Shown piece by piece: positions 1 through 11,404 of a DNA stretch of 64,000 nucleotides. Positions within the stretch are counted from its first letter, which is position 1. Each line of letters begins with the position of its first letter. The notes beneath the pieces were generated by a model. It saw only the letters and a list, made by a program, of their open reading frames with translations, was not told the origin of the DNA and ran no database searches. The stretch is taken from the NCBI GenBank assembly GCA_030710605.1, contig CP092879.1, positions 41,349,008 to 41,413,007 of the forward strand. Direction: 5' to 3'. A program made the translations under genes and the position numbers. This stretch comes from Cordylochernes scorpioides. Lineage: Eukaryota > Arthropoda > Arachnida > Pseudoscorpiones > Chernetidae.

Positions 1-3000
1 CAATGACAAGGTAGCTTTACAAGGAACTGTACTAAATATAGATAGTAATGCTGTATAATTCAGTCCGTTTGAAACAATGGACAAAGCGGTCTTGTGCTGC
101 GCTAACAATAATGAGGATTCCACACATGTAATTGTACTAAATATAGTTAGTTGTGAAGTATAGTTCAGTCTGTTTGTAAAACAAAGGACAAGGCGAACGT
201 GTAAGGCGCTGATAATAACCAAGGTGCCACACAAGGAATTGTACTAAATATAGTTAGTAGTGAAGTATAGTTCAGTCTATTTGAAATCAAGGCCAAAGTG
301 GCTATGTACTACGCTAACAAGAACCAGGGGTTCCTACAATATATTAAACTGCGTATATTTAGTAGTGGGGTATAGTTCAGTCTGTTTGAAGCACCAAAGA
401 CAAGGCGGCCTTCTGTGTCCCGCTAACTATAGAACGAGAGTGCCACACAAGGAATTGTACTAAATGTAGTTAGTATTGTAGTATAGTTTAGTTCGTTTGA
501 AACCAAGGACAAGGCGGCCTTGTGTACTGCGCTAACAAGAACGAAGATTCCACTTAAGTAAGTGTACTATAAATATAATGAGTATTGTAGTATAGTTCAG
601 GGAGTTTGAAACCAAGGACAAGGCGGCCTTGTGTACTGCGCTAACAAGAACGAAGACTCCACATATGTAAGTGTACTATAAATATAATGAGTATTGTAGT
701 ATAGTTCAGGGAGTTTGAAACCAAGGACAAGGCGGCCTTGTGTCCTGCGCTAACAAGAACGAATATTCCACATAAGTAAGTGTACTATAAATATAATGAG
801 TATTGTAGTATAGTTTAGTCCGTTTGAAACCAAGGACAAGGCGGCTTTGTGTACTGCGCTAACAAGAACGAAGATTCCACATAGGTAAGTGTACTATAAA
901 TATAATGAGTATTGTAGTATAGTTCAGGGAGTTTGAAACCAAGGACAAGGCGGCCTTTTGTACTGCGCTAACAAGAACGAAGATTCCATATAAGTAAGTG
1001 TACTATAAATATAATGAGTATTGTAGTATAGTTTAGTCCGTTTGAAACCAAGGACAAGGCGGCCTTGTGTACTGCGCTAACAAGAACGAAGATTCCACAT
1101 AGGTAAGTGTACTATAAATATAATGAGTATTGTAGTATAGTTTAGTCCGTTTGAAACCAAGGACAAGGCGGCCTTGTGTATTGCGCTAACAAGAACGAAG
1201 CTTCCACATAAGTAAGTGTACTATAAATATAATGAGAATTGTAGTATAGTTTAGTCCGTTTGAAACCAAGGACAAGGCGGCCTTGTGTACTGCGCTAACA
1301 AGAACGAAGATTCCACATAGGTAAGTGTACTATAAATATAATGAGTATTGTAGTATAGTTTAGTCCGTTTGAAACCAAGGACAAGGCGGCCTTGTGTATT
1401 GCGCTAACAAGAACGAAGATTCCATATAAGTAAGTGTACTATAAATATAATGAGGATTGTAGTATAGTTTAGTCCGTTTGAAACCAAGGACAAGGCGGCC
1501 TTGTGTACTGCGCTAACAAAAACGAAGATTCCACATAAGTAAGTGTACTATAAATATAATGAGTATTGTAGTATAGTTTAGTCCGTTTGAAACCAAGGAC
1601 AAGGCGGCTTTGTGTACTGCGCTAACAAGAACGAAGATTCCACATAGGTAAGTGTACTATAAATATAATGAGTATTGTAGTATAGTTCAGGGAGTTTGAA
1701 ACCAAGGACAAGGCGGCCTTGTGTACTGCGCTAACAAGAACGAAGACTCCACATATGTAAGTGTACTATAAATATAATGAGTATTGTAGTATAGTTCAGG
1801 GAGTTTGAAACCAAGGACAAGGCGGCCTTGTGTCCTGCGCTAACAAGAACGAATATTCCACATAAGTAAGTGTACTATAAATATAATGAGTATTGTAGTA
1901 TAGTTTAGTCCGTTTGAAACCAAGGACAAGGCGGCCTTGTGTACTGCGCTAACAAGAACGAAGATTCCACATAGGTAAGTGTACTATAAATATAATGAGT
2001 ATTGTAGTATAGTTTAGTCCGTTTGAAACCAAGGACAAGGCGGCCTTGTGTATTGCGCTAACAAGAACGAAGCTTCCACATAAGTAAGTGTACTATAAAT
2101 ATAATGAGGATTGTAGTATAGTTTAGTCCGTTTGAAACCAAGGACAAGGCGGCCTTGTGTACTGCGCTAACAAAAACGAAGATTCCACATAAGTAAGTGT
2201 ACTATAAATATAATGAGTATTGTAGTATAGTTTAGTCCGTTTGAAACCAAGGACAAGGCGGCCTTGTGTACTGCGCTAACAAGAACGAAGATTCCACTTA
2301 AGTAAGTGTACTATAAATATAATGAGTATTGTAGTATAGTTCAGGGAGTTTGAAACCAAGGACAAGGCGGCCTTGTGTACTGCGCTAACAAGAACGAAGA
2401 CTCCACATATGTAAGTGTACTATAAATATAATGAGTATTGTAGTATAGTTCAGGGAGTTTGAAACCAAGGACAAGGCGGCCTTGTGTCCTGCGCTAACAA
2501 GAACGAATATTCCACATAAGTAAGTGTACTATAAATATAATGAGTATTGTAGTATAGTTTAGTCCGTTTGAAACCAAGGACAAGGCGGCTTTGTGTACTG
2601 CGCTAACAAGAACGAAGATTCCACATAGGTAAGTGTACTATAAATATAATGAGTATTGTAGTATAGTTCAGGGAGTTTGAAACCAAGGACAAGGCGGCCT
2701 TTTGTACTGCGCTAACAAGAACGAAGATTCCATATAAGTAAGTGTACTATAAATATAATGAGTATTGTAGTATAGTTTAGTCCGTTTGAAACCAAGGACA
2801 AGGCGGCCTTGTGTACTGCGCTAACAAGAACGAAGATTCCACATAGGTAAGTGTACTATAAATATAATGAGTATTGTAGTATAGTTTAGTCCGTTTGAAA
2901 CCAAGGACAAGGCGGCCTTGTGTATTGCGCTAACAAGAACGAAGCTTCCACATAAGTAAGTGTACTATAAATATAATGAGAATTGTAGTATAGTTTAGTC

Positions 3001-5223
3001 CGTTTGAAACCAAGGACAAGGCGGCCTTGTGTACTGCGCTAACAAGAACGAAGATTCCACATAGGTAAGTGTACTATAAATATAATGAGTATTGTAGTAT
3101 AGTTTAGTCCGTTTGAAACCAAGGACAAGGCGGCTTTGTGTACTGCGCTAACAAGAACGAAGATTCCACATAGGTAAGTGTACTATAAATATAATGAGTA
3201 TTGTAGTATAGTTCAGGGAGTTTGAAACCAAGGACAAGGCGGCCTTTTGTACTGCGCTAACAAGAACGAAGATTCCATATAAGTAAGTGTACTATAAATA
3301 TAATGAGTATTGTAGTATAGTTTAGTCCGTTTGAAACCAAGGACAAGGCGGCCTTGTGTACTGCGCTAACAAGAACGAAGATTCCACATAGGTAAGTGTA
3401 CTATAAATATAATGAGTATTGTAGTATAGTTTAGTCCGTTTGAAACCAAGGACAAGGCGGCCTTGTGTATTGCGCTAACAAGAACGAAGCTTCCACATAA
3501 GTAAGTGTACTATAAATATAATGAGAATTGTAGTATAGTTTAGTCCGTTTGAAACCAAGGACAAGGCGGCCTTGTGTACTGCGCTAACAAGAACGAAGAA
3601 TCCACATAGGTAAGTGTACTATAAATATAATGAGTATTGTAGTATAGTTTAGTCCGTTTGAAACCAAGGACAAGGCGGCCTTGTGTACTGCGCTAACAAG
3701 AACGAAGATTCCACATAGGTAAGTGTACTATAAATATAATGAGTATTGTAGTATAGTTTAGTCCGTTTGAAACCAAGGACAAGGCGGCCTTGTGTATTGC
3801 GCTAACAAGAACGAAGATTCCATATAAGTAAGTGTACTATAAATATAATGAGGATTGTAGTATAGTTTAGTCCGTTTGAAACCAAGGACAAGGCGGCCTT
3901 GTGTACTGCGCTAACAAAAACGAAGATTCCACATATGTAAGTGTACTATAAATATAATGAGTATTGTAGTATAGTTCAAGGAGTTTGAAGCCAAAGACAA
4001 GGCGGCCTTGTGTACTGCGCTAACAAGAACGAAGATTCCACATAAGTAAGTGTACTATAAATATAATGAGGATTGTAGTATAGTTCAAGGAGTTTGAAAC
4101 CAAGGACAATCTAAACGTGTGCCCAGCTAACAAGAACGAGGATGCCAAATAAGGAATTGTACTAAAAATATTGTTCAGTGAGTTTGAAGCACCAAGGACA
4201 AGGCAGCCGTGTGTGCCCCGCTAACAAGAACCGGAAGAGCACACAAGAAATTGTACTAAATGTAGTTAGTATTGTAGTATAGTTCATTAGGTTTGAAGCA
4301 CCAAGGACAAGGCAGCCGTGTGTGCCCCGCTAACAAGAACCAGAAGAGCACACAAGAAATTGTACTAAATGTAGTTAGTATTGTAGTATAGTTCAGTGAG
4401 TTTGAAGCACCAAGGACAAGGCAGCCGTGTGTGCCCCGCTAACAAGAACCAGAAGAGCACACAAGAAATTGTACTAAATATAGTTAGTATTGTAGTATAG
4501 TTCAGTGAGTTTGAAGCACCAAGGACAAGGCAGCCGTGTGTGCCCCGCTAACAAAAACCAGAAGAGCACACAAGAAATTGTACTAAATGTAGTTAGTATT
4601 GTAGTATAGTTCATTATGTTTGAAGCACCAAGGACAAGGCAGCCGTGTGTGCCCCGCTAACAAGAACCGGAAGAGCACACAAGAAATTGTACTAAATGTA
4701 GTTAGTATTGTAGTATAGTTCATTAGGTTTGAAGCACCAAGGACAAGGCAGCCGTGTGTGCCCCGCTAACAAGAACCAGAAGAGCACACAAGAAATTGTA
4801 CTAAATGTAGTTAGTATTGTAGTATAGTTCATTAGGTTTGAAGCACCAAGGACAAGGCAGCCGTGTGTGCCCCGCTAACAAGAACCAGAAGAGCACACAA
4901 GAAATTGTACTAAATGTAGTTAGTATTGTAGTATAGTTCAGTGAGTTTGAAGCACCAAGGGCAAGGCAGCCGTGTGTGCCCCGCTAACAAGAACCAGAAG
5001 AGCACACAAGAAATTGTACTAAATGTAGTTAGTATTGTAGTATAGTTCAGTGAGTTCGAAGCACCAAGGACAAGGCAGCCGTGTGTGACCCGCTAACAAG
5101 AACCAGAAGAGCACACAAGAAATTGTTCTAAATGTAGTTAATATTGTAGTATAGTTCAGTACGTTTGAAACACCAAGGACAAGGCGGCCGTGTGTGCCCC
5201 GCTAACAAGATGCCACACGCGGA
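1..5223. repeat. 109-bp satellite array (about 48 monomers)
   Basis: The motif TGTACTA recurs every 109 bases (for example 563, 672, 781, 890, 999; later 4252, 4361, 4470). Three zones can be seen: a diverged left flank (1-560, spacing 105-109), a homogeneous core (563-4090) and a right subfamily (about 4100-5220) with TGTACTAAATGTAG and GAAGCACCAAGG. Monomers differ at diagnostic positions: CAGGGAG versus TAGTCCG, GTGTACTG/GTGTATTG/GTGTCCTG, and ATTCC/CTTCC/ACTCC. The array is cut by the window edge. It encodes nothing credible; the short open frame at 260-463 is by chance. Confidence 0.97.
563..4090. repeat. Higher-order core of the 109-bp satellite
   Basis: Labelling monomers by variant sites gives a run of seven types starting at 563 that recurs in the same order at 2307 (16 monomers later); a five-type part of it recurs again at 3070. 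This is higher-order repeat organisation, produced by duplication of multi-monomer blocks. Confidence 0.8.
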
Positions 5224-5395
5224 ATGCTAATGGCTCACGCCACAAAGGGCGGTGGTAGCCAACTCCATATGATCCATCTCGCCTCATTATCTAATTATTT
5301 GTTGAGACGGCGTCACGTGCATCTATAGAAGCTAATTATCCTACTGACCCTAGAGATCCTGGTCCTTGTTTACATTTCTCTTTTACACATTCTTT

Positions 5396-5520
5396 ATCGT
5401 AAAGATAGAGGCTGCCTGGCCGGCATTCATAGTTCTTAAAATTAAATATACCTCGGCCAGTAAATCTTTTTATAAAAATCTTTACTGGCCGAAGTATTTA
5501 TAATTTAAAGATCTACACAT
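5396..5520. repeat. K-family repeat with short palindrome
   Basis: Begins with AAGATAGAGGCTGCCTGG, a head also found near 7980, 45735, 54165 and 55940. It is followed by an inverted repeat (arms about 5435-5470 and 5473-5508) centred on TTTTTATAAAAA, with CGGCCAGTAAA in one arm and TTTACTGGCCG in the other. Confidence 0.75.
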
Positions 5521-5667
5521 TCTTTGGTTTCATTGTGTGTTCTAACTATTGTTCCTATATTTGTGAGACCATTATGGAATTATTTATATAGGTGAAATAA
5601 CCTATCAGCGCCGAAAATAGATAAACATATATATTCTTTGAAAATAGAGCAATCAATAAATAAATCT

Positions 5668-5860
5668 TCAAAAAAAAAGGCATATATTGGAACAAAATAT
5701 CATTTATTCTACCAATATTTCAGTTGGCTGAACGCCAACCTTTATAAAGTTATTAAAACATTTTAAAGTGTGTCATCAACAAACTCAGCGCAACATAACG
5801 TCAATAGAATTAAGTTTAAAAAAAAAATTTTACTTATATTCAATGGGGAGAAAAAAAAAA
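5668..5860. repeat. J-family repeat copy (PLE-associated, hammerhead-like fold)
   Basis: Contains GGCATATATTGG, AATATTTCAGTTGGCTGAAC and CAACCTTTATAAAG, shared with 10925-11170, 25665-25730 and 54430-54535. The minus strand reads a GTTGGC/GCCAAC stem followed by GAAATATT, laid out like a decayed hammerhead core. The tail (AGCGCAACATAACGTCA) is also shared with 26180-26280. Confidence 0.6.
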
Positions 5861-7020
5861 AGATATATAAATTTATATTATGGACAAAATAAATTTTGTA
5901 AAATGAGGGTGTGAATATTTTGAATATTAACAATAACGCCTATTTTATATTTACAATTATTTGTACTATGTTTAAAAAAATTATATATAAAAATAAAATA
6001 ACAAATTATATATAAAAGATATAACATTTTCGTAACATTCAATGAAAGTGTAGAATTTGTGGAACATCAAAATATTTATAAAATGGATTATCAGTCTAAT
6101 CCATATAGATATTAAAGATGATTACGAGATAATCTGTAATTTAATCAATACAAATATTATCTAATCCTATATGTAAATATGTAAAAAAATTATCAGAGAG
6201 CAGAAGATAATTTCACACCCTCTAAATGATCGTTTGACTAATTGTTTCTTCCATTTCGACATGGCAAGATTCTGATCCAGACAATTAGTTCCACATTTAT
6301 TGAATATTTCAAATGTTTCACCTGTCTAATTAATTACCAGAATTGGTTGGAAGTTTTTTTCTTCCCTTTCTAGCAATCATTAACTTCTTCTTTTTACTCT
6401 ACGGCAAACTATTGGATACAGAATTCTATCCCTTTCACGGTATTCGTTAATGCTATTATCCAATTAATGGTATTTTATCTTGTTAAACTTCCATTTAGAA
6501 TCTATTTAGGTTGATGATGGTATTTTACTAATGGCTTGACTCTCTAAGGATTCCAAACTGAACACAAAATGATAAAACAAAAATTCCATTAAATATTATT
6601 GCAATTATTCATTTTACTCTATTTATATATTGTCTCGACAAATATTTGATATTAAAACTTATTTATTTGAAATTATGTATGCATCACAGAAAGCACATTT
6701 TATATATTAATTATTAATAAAACCTTTATGAATATGCATATATGTAAGATGTATGTTAATATGATTGTTGTTGTAAAAGAAAGGTAGTTTAATGATGTTT
6801 TCTTATTTTGGCTGAAATAAAAGTATCCATTGTGATAAATTAAGCTTAAAACCCAACTTCAACTACTTAAAGTTCTACTAGAGTTTTAATATATTCTTAA
6901 ACAAATATATTTATTGAAAAATACACCTTCGAGATATCATATATCATAAAATAAATTTTATTCATGTGTATAGTTTATTCATATGTAAAATCAGTGTATT
7001 ATATATGAGCAGAATGATCC
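5861..7020. other. AT-rich sequence, nothing identified
   Basis: Very AT-rich, with no long open frame, recognisable element or tandem structure seen on either strand. Confidence 0.6.
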
Positions 7021-7027
7021 AATACAG

Positions 7028-7125
7028 TATTAGAGCTTTAAATAAAACCGCTAGGAGGGTTCACCACTGATGAACCAAGCCCTCCCAATATTATTTCATT
7101 GTAGTATGGACAGTAGAAGTTTGAT
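7028..7125. mobile_element. FB-A foldback, right half only
   Basis: Contains ACCGCTAGGAGGGTTCACC and CCAAGCCCTCCCAATATT followed by GGACAGTAGAAGTTTG, one arm of the FB-A family (best copy 29068-29462). Confidence 0.7.
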
Positions 7126-7419
7126 ATATGTGTAAAATAAACATTCGCGTCTAGATGTTTTCATTTGCTAGTTTCTATATTTTTATAATTACAACAAGTA
7201 TGAAAATGATATTTTTGTTTATTAGAGAATCATAGGCCTTACTATCATTTTGAAATTTCCGGTTTTGATAGTCGCAGGTAAAATGCCTATTAAAGTATTT
7301 GCATATAGGTATAACATTTTGTATCTTATACTTCTATTTCCAATACTTTTCAAAAATACTTTCTAGAAATTTGTTATAGGTTATGATATATATCTAAACT
7401 TATTGGGAAACTATTTACC

Positions 7420-7690
7420 TATGCTTTTACTGTCCTTGCTGCGATGAATAATATTGGAAGGGCTTGACTCATCTGATGTCCAAAACCTTATGTACATAGT
7501 TGGCTTGAAAACCATTTCTAAGATCCACCCTCTTTCGCAGCATATATAAGTAGAATCATCCAATACAGTATTAGAGCTCTAAGAAGTGGTCTGGTAGATT
7601 AGATTGGCGAAACCGCTGGGAGGGTTCACCACTTATGAGCTACACCTTCCCAATATTTTTCTTCGAAGCAAGGACAGTAAAAGTTTGTTT
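7420..7690. mobile_element. FB-A foldback copy
   Basis: Left arm TTTACTGTCCTTGCTGCG...GGAAGGGCTTGACTCAT; right arm GGCGAAACCGCTGGGAGGG...CCCAATATTTTTCTTCG...GGACAGTAAAAG. The centre holds about 90 bases not shared with the arms. Confidence 0.75.
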
Positions 7691-7744
7691 TTATATAAAA
7701 AGAAGCAATATTGATTTATTGCTTTCATTTCGTTTATAGATGAC

Positions 7745-8090
7745 ATTTTATCGCCTCATAATTAAAATTAGTAAATTCGAAACTATTATAGACGCGTATG
7801 TTTCTTTCAAAAATTAAACAATTTCTACTGCCCTTAATGCAATGGAAAAATTAATGGGAGGGCCTGGCTCATTATTGGTCACCACTGATGAGCCAGGCCC
7901 TCCCATTAATTTTTCCATTGCAGTAATGACAGTAGAAATTGTTTAAAAGAATCATACGCTTCGTAGAGGCTGTAATATCATCGTAAAGATAGAGGCTGCC
8001 TGGGTGGCATTCATATTTTTATATCTTTAATTTGAAGAGCGTCTATAATAGTTTCGAATTTTAATATCAGATGGCGCGCTAATGCATCAG
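7745..8090. mobile_element. FB-A foldback interrupted by a K-family insertion
   Basis: Near-perfect hairpin over 7830-7945 (TTTCTACTGCCC/GGGAGGGCCTGGCTCAT and complements). Outer arms TCGAAACTATTATAGACGCG (left) and CGTCTATAATAGTTTCGAA (right) should be equidistant from the centre, but the right one is displaced by about 80 bases of K-family sequence (about 7958-8040). Confidence 0.8.
7958..8040 (+). repeat. K-family insertion nested in FB-A
   Basis: Holds AAGATAGAGGCTGCCTGG and GGCATTCATATTT. It splits the right terminal arm of the surrounding FB-A element, so it arrived later. Confidence 0.65.
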
Positions 8091-8944
8091 AATATAGAAG
8101 CAGTAAATATTGAATTATTGTAGAACGATGTTTTACAAGGCAATTAAGTAAAAATCTATGACCTTGTGTCGGAATGACTCCTGTCATTTCTCACGTCCCA
8201 CCACCACGCCTGGACAAGAGCTACGGAGCTCTAGCACGCAAGTGCTTGCCCTCGTTCATAGAAACTTGAGTTATTTATGTTCTTCTTACCACGACACTCT
8301 CGACCATTCCTGGCGTGTTGGGACATCAAGTTCGTTGCCTGGAGCTGAATAGAGGGCGACATAGCTATCTTCTTGTTAGTAATGATTTATAGGCATCATA
8401 GATACGATTTTTACATTATAATTCGTTGATATTACATGGATATAACACATTTTATATTTATATGTTCTCTATTTTAATATAAAACGATAGAAAAGACTTC
8501 AATTATATTGATTATAATCGAGAAAGAAAATACGAATTAACAGAAAACTGAATCAAAGAACATGACAACACCATTTATTATTGTAGCATAATATTTATTA
8601 TTTTTTAAGAAAAAATTATCAATATTTAAATATAATATTTGTTACTTTCTAAACCTCTCTCATTTCCTATCCGATATTTTATATATGTTGATTTGTACTT
8701 GCCTCATAAATTTCTGTGTCATTAAGTTTGTCTTTCCTAATTTTTCACGTAACAATATTATTTAAGTCGGAATATTAAATATACTGAGTATGACTTAACT
8801 GGCTCCAAATTTTATGATAATAAGCTCTATTTATTTCTCTAGAAGAAAAAATATAAAACTCTCAAATTCTATCAATTTTAAAGTAAGATGAGAAAATTCT
8901 CTAGTGAACAACTAATAATGATTGATAATAAGTATATAATTGAT
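8091..8944. other. Unassigned; GC-richer patch then AT-rich DNA
   Basis: 8158-8352 is clearly less AT-rich than its surroundings and has a 64-codon open frame on the plus strand with no recognisable motif. The rest is AT-rich without visible features. Confidence 0.4.
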
Positions 8945-8954
8945 TAATAAGTAT

Positions 8955-9375
8955 ATATATATGTTATATAAAATGATATTTAATTTTAAAATTATAATTC
9001 CTAGATCAAATTACTCTGTAAGTTCGACCGCCAGAGGTCGCAGTTTTCCCTATATAAATCTATTGTTGTTGTTTCCTGTTGGCCGGCTCAGCTCAAATCT
9101 TTCTTTACCTATGTAAATAAGTCTTTTGTTTTCTTTATTCTACTCGCCTTAAGTCAGGCAATACTTTTCTAAATTTATGTTTTAAATGTTTAATAAGCTG
9201 AATTAAAGTAATATTGAAACAAAATATTTTATTGTATTTTCTAAGATGTCCACGACTGAAATAACATGAAATGCTCTTATATCAAAATAATATCGAAACA
9301 ATAGCATAATACTAATGTACAACCTTATCTCAAATATTCAAAAATCAGTAGAAAATATTTTTCGTAATATACATT
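8955..9375 (+). repeat. PR promoter-bearing repeat, left arm of inverted pair
   Basis: Family hallmarks in order: TATATATGTTATATAAA, CGACCGCCAGAGGTC, a TATA-box-like CCCTATATAAATC, GTTGTTGTTTCC, GGCCGGCTCA, CTTTTGTTTTCTTTATTC, CTCGCCTTAAGTCAGGCA, then a polyadenylation-like AATTAAAG. Layout is LTR-like, but no coding interior or primer site is seen. Seven other copies lie in this window, in both orientations. Confidence 0.7.
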
Positions 9376-9800
9376 ATATATAAAAAATATTTTCTGCTGT
9401 TTTTTGAATATTATTGTGATAGGATTTTATTTGCTTGTAGAGGAATTATTGGTCATTTGATTGATCTTGGAATCCATGAGCATGTGGTATTGCAGTCGTG
9501 GCAATAATAATAAAAATAGTTTAGATCAGAATTATCTTTAATTGAGCTTAAGGAATACATAAAAAAACAGAATTTTATAAAGTACTGCCTGACTTAAGGC
9601 GAGTAGAATAAGTAAAACAAAAGACTTATTTACATAATTACAAAAGGTTTGAGCCGACCAAGGAAAACAACAACAACAACAACAGAATTTATAGAGTGAA
9701 AACCGCGACATCTGGCTGTCGAATTTATAGAATAGTTTATTCTATGAAATATAATTCGAAAAAAAATACATTTTTTATATAACATATATATATATATATA
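9376..9800 (-). repeat. PR promoter-bearing repeat, right arm of inverted pair
   Basis: Reverse-oriented copy: GCAGTCGTGGCA, CTGCCTGACTTAAGGCGAG, TTTGAGCCGACC, ATAGAGTGAAAACCGCGACA, ending in a (TA)n tract. With the left arm it forms an ~850-bp foldback. Arms are diverged (for example CGACAGCC against CGACCGCC), so the pair is not recent. Confidence 0.7.
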
Positions 9801-10212
9801 TGATATTTTTTGTCAGAGAGATACCATAAGGCTTTCGTTCTCTGAGACTTAGAATATTATGTATCTAATATTCTACTCTACAATATAATTAAGAAAAATA
9901 TTTGAAGTCCTAAAACTTACTGTCGTTATATATTCCTTTTGTTAAACGAGAATTCACAACTTGTAATTTAGTATTACTTAATCCTGATTATGAATTATCT
10001 ATCTTGTCACTCAACCGGCTTCTAAAGGGTAGAGTTACAAATGAGATTAGTGGAACATATTTGAATATCTCCCATAACTACCCATTTTTGAATTAGAGAA
10101 ATCATATCTGTAGGTATAATTATACACACTATATCCTTCTAGCTCCAGATCAGATATTTGGCACAATTGGAGTCTTGCCATAGTTATTAACGTTATTATG
10201 GATGCCAGTACT

Positions 10213-10370
10213 TCCGCATATATATACCCCATAATTTATATTACACTAGTACCTATGTACCTGGCTTTGGGCGGATTTGACCCTATTCATGTCAACCTAA
10301 ATTTATGTCACTTTTCTCCACTAAAATTACTGAATAAAACATTAGAAAAATCTTCGTGTTGGTGGCTGTA
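10213..10370 (+). repeat. Direct repeat, left copy
   Basis: From ATATATATACCCCATAATTT to GTGTTGGTGGCTGTATATAT; repeated at 10743-10908 with about 90% identity. The two copies flank the PR element at 10371-10745. Confidence 0.8.
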
Positions 10371-10745
10371 TATATATGTTATATTAATATTATTTTATTA
10401 AAAAAAAATTGTATTTCATAGATTCAAATACTCTGTTAAATCGACCGCCAGAGGTCATACTTCCCCTATAAAAACTCGTTGTTTTATCCCGATGGCCGGC
10501 TCAAAACTTTTGTAAATTATGTAAATGATCTTTTGTTTCCTTATTCTACTCGCCTTAAGACAGGCAGTGCTTTAACCAAATTATGTTTTTTTATAATATA
10601 TTCCATGGGTTCAATTAAAGCAATATCTGATCAAAACCATATTTATTATTATTATTTCAAGAATTTTAACCATGACTGCATTACCATAGCATAATTCTCA
10701 AGATGATCAAAAATACAACAGAAAATCTCTAATATTTTCATAAAA
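10371..10745 (+). repeat. PR promoter-bearing repeat between direct repeats
   Basis: TGTTATATTAATATTATTTT start, CGACCGCCAGAGGTC, CCCTATAAAAACTC, GATGGCCGGCTCAAAAC, ACTCGCCTTAAGACAGGCAG, AATTAAAGCAA, AACCATGACTGCATTACCAT. Same order as the 8955 copy. The open frame at 10479-10694 inside it is not considered coding. Confidence 0.7.
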
Positions 10746-10908
10746 TATATATACCCCATAATTTATATTACACTAGTACATATGTACCTGGCTTTGGGCG
10801 GATTTGACCCTATTCATTTTAACCTAAATTTATGTCTGTTATCTTTCTCCAATAAAACAACTGAATAAACCATTAGAAAAATCTGCGTGTTGGTGGCTGT
10901 ATATATAG
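10743..10908 (+). repeat. Direct repeat, right copy
   Basis: Second copy of the 10213-10370 sequence, ending GTGTTGGTGGCTGTATATAT. TRIM-like LTRs or a tandem duplication split by insertion of the PR element would both explain it. Confidence 0.75.
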
Positions 10909-10924
10909 ATAAACTGAAAATAGA

Positions 10925-11170
10925 GCAATTCATACTTAAATCATTAGATAATAAAAAAGGCATATATTGAATTAAATAAAAAAATTATTTGCCAATATTT
11001 TAGTTGGCTGAACGCCAACCTTTATCGAGGCATTACATTTTTGTATACACAACATACACAGCGTATACAAAAATGTAATGCCTCGTTAAAGGTTGGTGTT
11101 CAGCCATCCGAAATATTGGCAAATAAATATTTTATTCAATCCAATATATGCCTTTTTATTATCTAATATA
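10925..11170. mobile_element. J-family foldback element (two opposed copies)
   Basis: Long inverted repeat centred near 11045. Left arm GGCATATATTGAATTAAAT ... AGTTGGCTGAACGCCAACC ... GCATTACATTTTTGTATAC; right arm is its reverse complement, with a few changes such as TTCAGCCATCCG. Each arm carries one hammerhead-like unit (GTTGGC/GCCAAC stem plus GAAATATT). Confidence 0.85.
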
Positions 11171-11404
11171 GATTAACATATAAAGAATTCGTAGAGAAAA
11201 TTAGACAATAAATAAATCATATTTCTCTTATATTCCGCAGTTATAAAATTATAACAATTATATTATATACTGATTCTATATGACCCAACTTCGTTCTAAG
11301 GAAAGTTTTCCAGGCGGAATTTGATTTAATAAATTACTGTCATTATCATTTTGTGCTTCATTTTCATAATAAAATATAATAATAAATAATATTTATTATA
11401 GGAT
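11171..11404. other. AT-rich spacer, nothing identified
   Basis: Interval between the J foldback and the minisatellite, without recognisable sequence. Confidence 0.5.

Noticed and set aside
260..463. 67-codon frame in the satellite
   Set aside because: Chance frame in one diverged monomer pair; not kept in other monomers.
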